Shown here in pieces: positions 60,450-64,000 of a stretch of 64,000 bases of DNA. A model generated the notes under the pieces. It worked only from the letters and a program-made list of their open reading frames with translations, had not been told where the DNA came from and did not search any database. This DNA is from JABMQB01 sp963678235 (GTDB lineage Bacteria; Bacteroidota; Bacteroidia; Bacteroidales; Prolixibacteraceae): NCBI GenBank assembly GCA_963678235.1, contig OY782766.1, positions 2,790,001 to 2,854,000 of the forward strand, given 5' to 3'. The number at the start of each line of letters is the position of its first letter. The first letter of the stretch is position 1. Made by a program: the position numbers and the translations under genes.

Positions 60450-62639
60450 TTATCTTACAAATAGTAATTCCCGGTATTTTGGTAATGGCCAAAGATCATT
60501 GTCAACAATTAATTCCAACTTGTCGACATGTGTCCTTATATCATCAAGGTACGGACGAACTTCGGTATCGTATGCATTCGCCTTTTCAATACTATTTTCG
60601 ATAACATTTGCTTTTTTACGTGCTTCTACCATTTCTTTTACTTTTGCTTTTATGGCAGAAATATGCGCCCCAATTTCCTTGATAAGCTCTTTCCTGGCAT
60701 GGGCAAGGTTTTCGTATTCTTCTGCAGAGAAAACCTCTTTGATATTCTTCACATTCTCTAGAAGCATTGACTGATATTTAACGGCCACAGGCACAATGTG
60801 ATTAATTGCTAAATCTCCTAAAACACGTGCTTCAATCTGAATTTTCATTATAAATTTTTCGAACTCGACCTCAACGCGGCCTTCCAATTCAGAATTATTT
60901 AAAACACCCAATTCATCAAACAGCTTTTTATTATCATCGGTAAGGTATGCCATAAGTGCTTTAGGGACGCTTGTAACATTGGTTAATCCCCTTTTCTCGG
61001 CTTCTTTCACCCATTCCTGGCTGTAACCATCACCATTAAACAATATAGGTTTTGAATCAATTATCAATTGTTTCAGTACCTGGAAAATGGCTTCATCCTT
61101 TTTAACACCACTTTCAATAATAGCATCAACCTTTTCTTTAAATATTTTCAATTGCTTGGCAACAATTGTATTTAGTACAATCAGTGCTGGTGCATTATTA
61201 GCAGAAGAACCAACAGCCCTGAATTCGAACCTGTTCCCGGTAAATGCAAAAGGAGAAGTCCTGTTTCTATCTGTATTGTCAAGAATAATTTCAGGTATTC
61301 TACCAATATTTAATTTTAATGCTGTTTTTTCATCAGGTGTCATTTTTCTATCAACTACCGATTCTTCCATGAGATCCAGCATTTTTGAAACCTCTGATCC
61401 GAGGAATACTGACAAAATAGAAGGAGGTGCCTCATTTGCACCCAGCCTATGCGAATTTGACGCAGTAAGGATACTTGCCCTTAATAAATCCTGATTATCA
61501 TAAACAGCTTTAAGTGTATTGATTACAAAGGTTAAAAACTGCAAATTGGATTTAGGATTCTTACCTGGTTTATATAGGTTTACACCCATGTCGGTTTCCA
61601 ACGACCAGTTATTGTGTTTCCCGGAACCATTAATTCCTTTAAAAGGCTTCTCGTGAAACAATACCCTGAAATTATGCCTTCTGGCTACTTTCCCCATCAA
61701 GTCCATAAGCATTTGGTTATGGTCGTTTGCAAGGTTAGCTTCTTCATAAATCGGGGCAAATTCAAATTGGTTTGGAGCAACTTCGTTATGCCTTGTTTTT
61801 ACCGGAATGCCAAGTTTATGGGCTTCATTTTCCAGATCCATCATAAACCTGTTTGCCCTTGTCGGGATGGATGAAAAATAATGGTCATCCAACTGTTGGT
61901 CTTTTGATGATGCATGCCCCATCAATGTCCTTCCTGTTAGCATAAGGTCAGGACGGGCCATATATAATGCCTCATCAATTAAAAAATATTCTTGTTCCCA
62001 ACCGAGGTTTGCTTTTACAGAATCAACATTCTTATCAAAATATTGACAAACATCGGTAGCAGCTTTGTTTACTTCGTGTAATGCCCTGAGCAATGGTGTT
62101 TTATGATCCAGTGCCTCACCCGTATACGAAATAAATATGGTAGGGATTGTTAGTGTTGTTTCACTTATAAAAGCAGGAGAAGTCGGATCCCATGCTGTAT
62201 AACCTCGTGCTTCAAAAGTCTGGCGAATTCCACCACTTGGAAAAGAAGATGCATCTGGCTCTTGTTGAGAAAGAAGTGTTCCTGAAAAAGATTCAATTAC
62301 ACCCCCATCGGCACCATGCACAATAAATGCATCGTGTTTTTCTGCGGTTCCGTCCGTTAAAGGATGAAACCAGTGTGTATAGTGTGTTGCCCCGTTTTCA
62401 ATTGCCCATGATTTCATTCCCTGTGCTACCTGATCCGCCATTTTTCTATCAATGATAGTTCCATTTTCAATGGCGTCGGTGACTGCTTTATAGGCCTCAC
62501 GCGACAAATACTTTTTCATTTTTGCCTGATCAAACACAAGCATTCCATAATAGTCGGAAACGAGGTTATCTTCCCTTGTAACCTCAATGGGTTTACGGGA
62601 TAACACCTCATTTAGAGCTGTAAATCTAAATTTTGACAT
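60450..62639 (-). CDS. glnN: Glutamine synthetase type III
   Basis: The 729-residue GSIII enzyme that makes glutamine from glutamate and ammonia with ATP. The family is defined by length (about 700-730) and by ATHYTHWFHPLT, SSFPSGGIRQTFEARGYTAWD (quoted as PSGGIRQTFEARG), the catalytic-region KPFKGINGSGKHNNWS (quoted as GINGSGKHNNWS) and NRTSPFAFTGNRFEFRA. GSIII is typical of Bacteroidota. It faces, across a 355-base gap, a second glutamine synthetase family gene. It has its own promoter motif and terminator. Confidence 0.97.
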   Translation of the reverse strand: MSKFRFTALNEVLSRKPIEVTREDNLVSDYYGMLVFDQAKMKKYLSREAYKAVTDAIENGTIIDRKMADQVAQGMKSWAIENGATHYTHWFHPLTDGTAEKHDAFIVHGADGGVIESFSGTLLSQQEPDASSFPSGGIRQTFEARGYTAWDPTSPAFISETTLTIPTIFISYTGEALDHKTPLLRALHEVNKAATDVCQYFDKNVDSVKANLGWEQEYFLIDEALYMARPDLMLTGRTLMGHASSKDQQLDDHYFSSIPTRANRFMMDLENEAHKLGIPVKTRHNEVAPNQFEFAPIYEEANLANDHNQMLMDLMGKVARRHNFRVLFHEKPFKGINGSGKHNNWSLETDMGVNLYKPGKNPKSNLQFLTFVINTLKAVYDNQDLLRASILTASNSHRLGANEAPPSILSVFLGSEVSKMLDLMEESVVDRKMTPDEKTALKLNIGRIPEIILDNTDRNRTSPFAFTGNRFEFRAVGSSANNAPALIVLNTIVAKQLKIFKEKVDAIIESGVKKDEAIFQVLKQLIIDSKPILFNGDGYSQEWVKEAEKRGLTNVTSVPKALMAYLTDDNKKLFDELGVLNNSELEGRVEVEFEKFIMKIQIEARVLGDLAINHIVPVAVKYQSMLLENVKNIKEVFSAEEYENLAHARKELIKEIGAHISAIKAKVKEMVEARKKANVIENSIEKANAYDTEVRPYLDDIRTHVDKLELIVDNDLWPLPKYRELLFVR

Positions 62640-62683
62640 AACCTTTAAGTTTTATTGTTTTATTAAATCTTGCTGTCTGACTT

Positions 62684-62691
62684 CAAAAATA
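62684..62691 (-). promoter_or_regulatory. Candidate -7 element of glnN
   Basis: TATTTTTG on the minus strand matches TANNTTTG, 44 bases upstream of the start codon; no good -33. Confidence 0.45.
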
Positions 62692-62936
62692 ATCTTTTTT
62701 GCGATCTAATGTCATGTTTCACAGACTTCAATGCCTAATTATTAATAAATTTTTCAAATTAATGCCTGTATAACTGGGGTCTACTTCAAAATTTATGTTT
62801 TTACTCAGCAGATGTGATCACAAATCAGAAACTTGAAGCCAATGATTGATAATTTTACCTTAAATATCATCCATCAATTTAATGGCTTTATGGAGAAATC
62901 CGGTGTTTTCTTTGTGTAAACCACTAAAACAATTCC

Positions 62937-62952
62937 ATATATTTAAATATAT
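62937..62952. promoter_or_regulatory. 16-bp perfect AT palindrome upstream of the second GS gene
   Basis: ATATATTTAAATATAT reads the same on both strands and ends 42 bases before the ATG at 62995. It could be an operator, but AT-rich DNA produces such sequences by chance. Confidence 0.35.
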
Positions 62953-62994
62953 TTATAGCAAATTACAAGTTCAATAAGTTCGAAAACATTTGAT

Positions 62995-64000
62995 ATGCAG
63001 AGCAAAAATAAAGAGGCCATATTAGAGGAGATAATTACAGGAAATCACACAAAGGTAAGAATTGCTGTTACCGATATTGATGGAATTTTAAGGGGAAAAG
63101 TAATTCATCTGGACAAATTTACAGAAGCGATTAATTCCGAAATCGGTGTTTGCGATGTGGTTTTTGGATGGGATGCAAACGATAAATGTTACGACAATGT
63201 GCAACTTACAGGATGGCATACGGGCTATCCGGATAAAAAAGCGGTAATCGACATAAACACCTTTCGGAAAATCCCGTGGGAGAATTCATTGCCATTTTTT
63301 CTTGCCGATTTTAATCATGATCCGGAAGGCTCGAAAGTTTGCCCTAGAAGTTTATTAAAAAAGATAAAAGCTGAATGCAATAAAGCCGGATATATGCCCA
63401 GGTTCTCGCAGGAATTTGAATTCTTTAATTTTCAAGGAACCCCTTCTGAAATAGATACCGCCAATTATCAAAAACTAAATCCAATCACACCGGGAATGTT
63501 TGGATATTCCATATTAAGGTCTTCGCAAAACAGTGCTTATTTCAATGATTTATTTGATCTACTTTTAAAATTTGACATCCCGCTTGAGGGCATGCACACA
63601 GAAACCGGCCCCGGGGTTTATGAGGCAACTATTATATATGACGATGTATTAAATGCAGCCGACAAAGCTGTACTTTTTAAAACAGCTGTAAAAGAAATAG
63701 CCTATAAGCATAATATCATGGCAAGTTTTATGGCAAAATGGAACCAGTCACTCCCCGGATGTGGAGGACACTTGCACCAGAGTTTATGGGATATTAATGG
63801 CAAAACAAATTTATTTTGGGATGAAAAAGCAAACCATTCGATGAGCAAACTCATGGAAAATTATATTGCCGGACAATTGTATTGTCTGCCTGATATTCTA
63901 CCAATGTATGCACCGAATGTAAATAGCTTCAAACGATTGACTGAAGGGGCATGGGCGCCAACCACGCTTACCTGGGGAGTCGACAACAGGACAACCGCCA
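62995..64000 (+). CDS. Glutamine synthetase family protein (type I/PuuA-like), 3' end beyond window
   Basis: The first 335 residues of a GlnA-superfamily enzyme, cut by the right edge. Translation of the reading frame from ATG 62995 is open throughout. It contains VTDIDGILRGKVI, RFSQEFEFF (metal-binding Glu), MHTETGPGVYEAT, the ammonia/glutamate region GGHLHQSL, and NSFKRLTEGAWAP. Divergence from canonical GlnA in the N-terminal region suggests a gamma-glutamyl amine ligase type rather than the main assimilatory enzyme, but substrate cannot be told. It is not related in sequence to GSIII next door beyond the fold. Confidence 0.88.
   Translation, partial: MQSKNKEAILEEIITGNHTKVRIAVTDIDGILRGKVIHLDKFTEAINSEIGVCDVVFGWDANDKCYDNVQLTGWHTGYPDKKAVIDINTFRKIPWENSLPFFLADFNHDPEGSKVCPRSLLKKIKAECNKAGYMPRFSQEFEFFNFQGTPSEIDTANYQKLNPITPGMFGYSILRSSQNSAYFNDLFDLLLKFDIPLEGMHTETGPGVYEATIIYDDVLNAADKAVLFKTAVKEIAYKHNIMASFMAKWNQSLPGCGGHLHQSLWDINGKTNLFWDEKANHSMSKLMENYIAGQLYCLPDILPMYAPNVNSFKRLTEGAWAPTTLTWGVDNRTTA

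Larger units (their letters stand above)
62640..62994. other. 355-base divergent intergenic region between two glutamine synthetase genes
   Basis: AT-rich. It holds the glnN -7 motif at 62684-62691 and the palindrome at 62937-62952. I find no ORF or terminator in it, and no TANNTTTG for the rightward gene. Confidence 0.6.

Noticed and set aside
1..64000. CRISPR arrays, prophage, intact insertion sequences, tRNA or rRNA genes
   Set aside because: I found no regularly spaced repeats, transposase, integrase, phage structural gene, or recognisable RNA gene. Short tRNA-like folds cannot be fully excluded without a covariance search.

Overview
The window is a low-GC stretch of a Bacteroidota chromosome. 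The pointers to that phylum are a SusC/SusD pair, a GldB-type lipoprotein, a MurF-alanine racemase fusion, type III glutamine synthetase, the TGS-domain nucleoside kinase, several TANNTTTG (-7) promoter motifs and many lipoproteins with acidic residues after the Cys. The rpmH, dnaB, uvrA, nadE and propionate-pathway genes suggest an anaerobic or facultative member of the Bacteroidales/Marinilabiliales side; that placement is inference. I see no tRNA or rRNA gene, CRISPR array, intact insertion sequence or prophage. The content is mostly core and envelope genes, with accessory patches.

Layout. 1-5.9 kb: two tandem paralogous GT-C membrane glycosyltransferases with C-terminal TPRs, bracketed by an Fe-type (partial) and a Mn-type superoxide dismutase. 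6-12.8 kb: a MATE exporter facing an operon of lytic transglycosylase, uvrA and a nucleoside kinase. 13-21.3 kb: cell-surface genes (LVIVD propeller lipoprotein with a barrel protein, an ECF sigma factor with a membrane-anchored barrel partner, a serpin lipoprotein, a FadL-like porin). 21.5-25.4 kb: lpdA, meaB and a DUF1573 protein. 25.5-34.4 kb: a two-component system, half-size TauE/SafE permease, rpmH, a PASTA protein, rluD-type pseudouridine synthase, ddl, dnaB and a secreted Bacteroidota family often called asparagine synthetase B. 34.6-40.6 kb: a SusC-SusD unit with two accessory lipoproteins and no glycoside hydrolase, resembling peptide-type SusCD loci.

41-56.8 kb: yjjG and rsmI with an acidic hypothetical, tdk, the murF-alr fusion, a Crp/Fnr regulator, nadE, gldB, a DUF1080 lipoprotein, pfkA, rsmG with an ECF sigma factor and a family 2 glycosyltransferase, tgt and an LptF/G permease. 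57-64 kb: a carboxyltransferase plus biotin carrier pair, a small secreted protein with three Trp-Met repeats, ispE, glutamine synthetase III and, divergently, the start of a second glutamine synthetase family gene running off the edge.

Functional themes: propionyl/methylmalonyl-CoA metabolism (meaB with the carboxyltransferase and biotin carrier), peptidoglycan precursor supply and remodelling (ddl, murF-alr, lytic transglycosylase, PASTA), ammonia assimilation (two glutamine synthetases), and outer-membrane nutrient capture (SusCD, FadL-like). Among the less explained items are the WM-repeat protein with its own inverted repeat and terminator, a short element found twice beside terminators, a cysteine-less Tgt zinc site and a mixed-signature PfkA.
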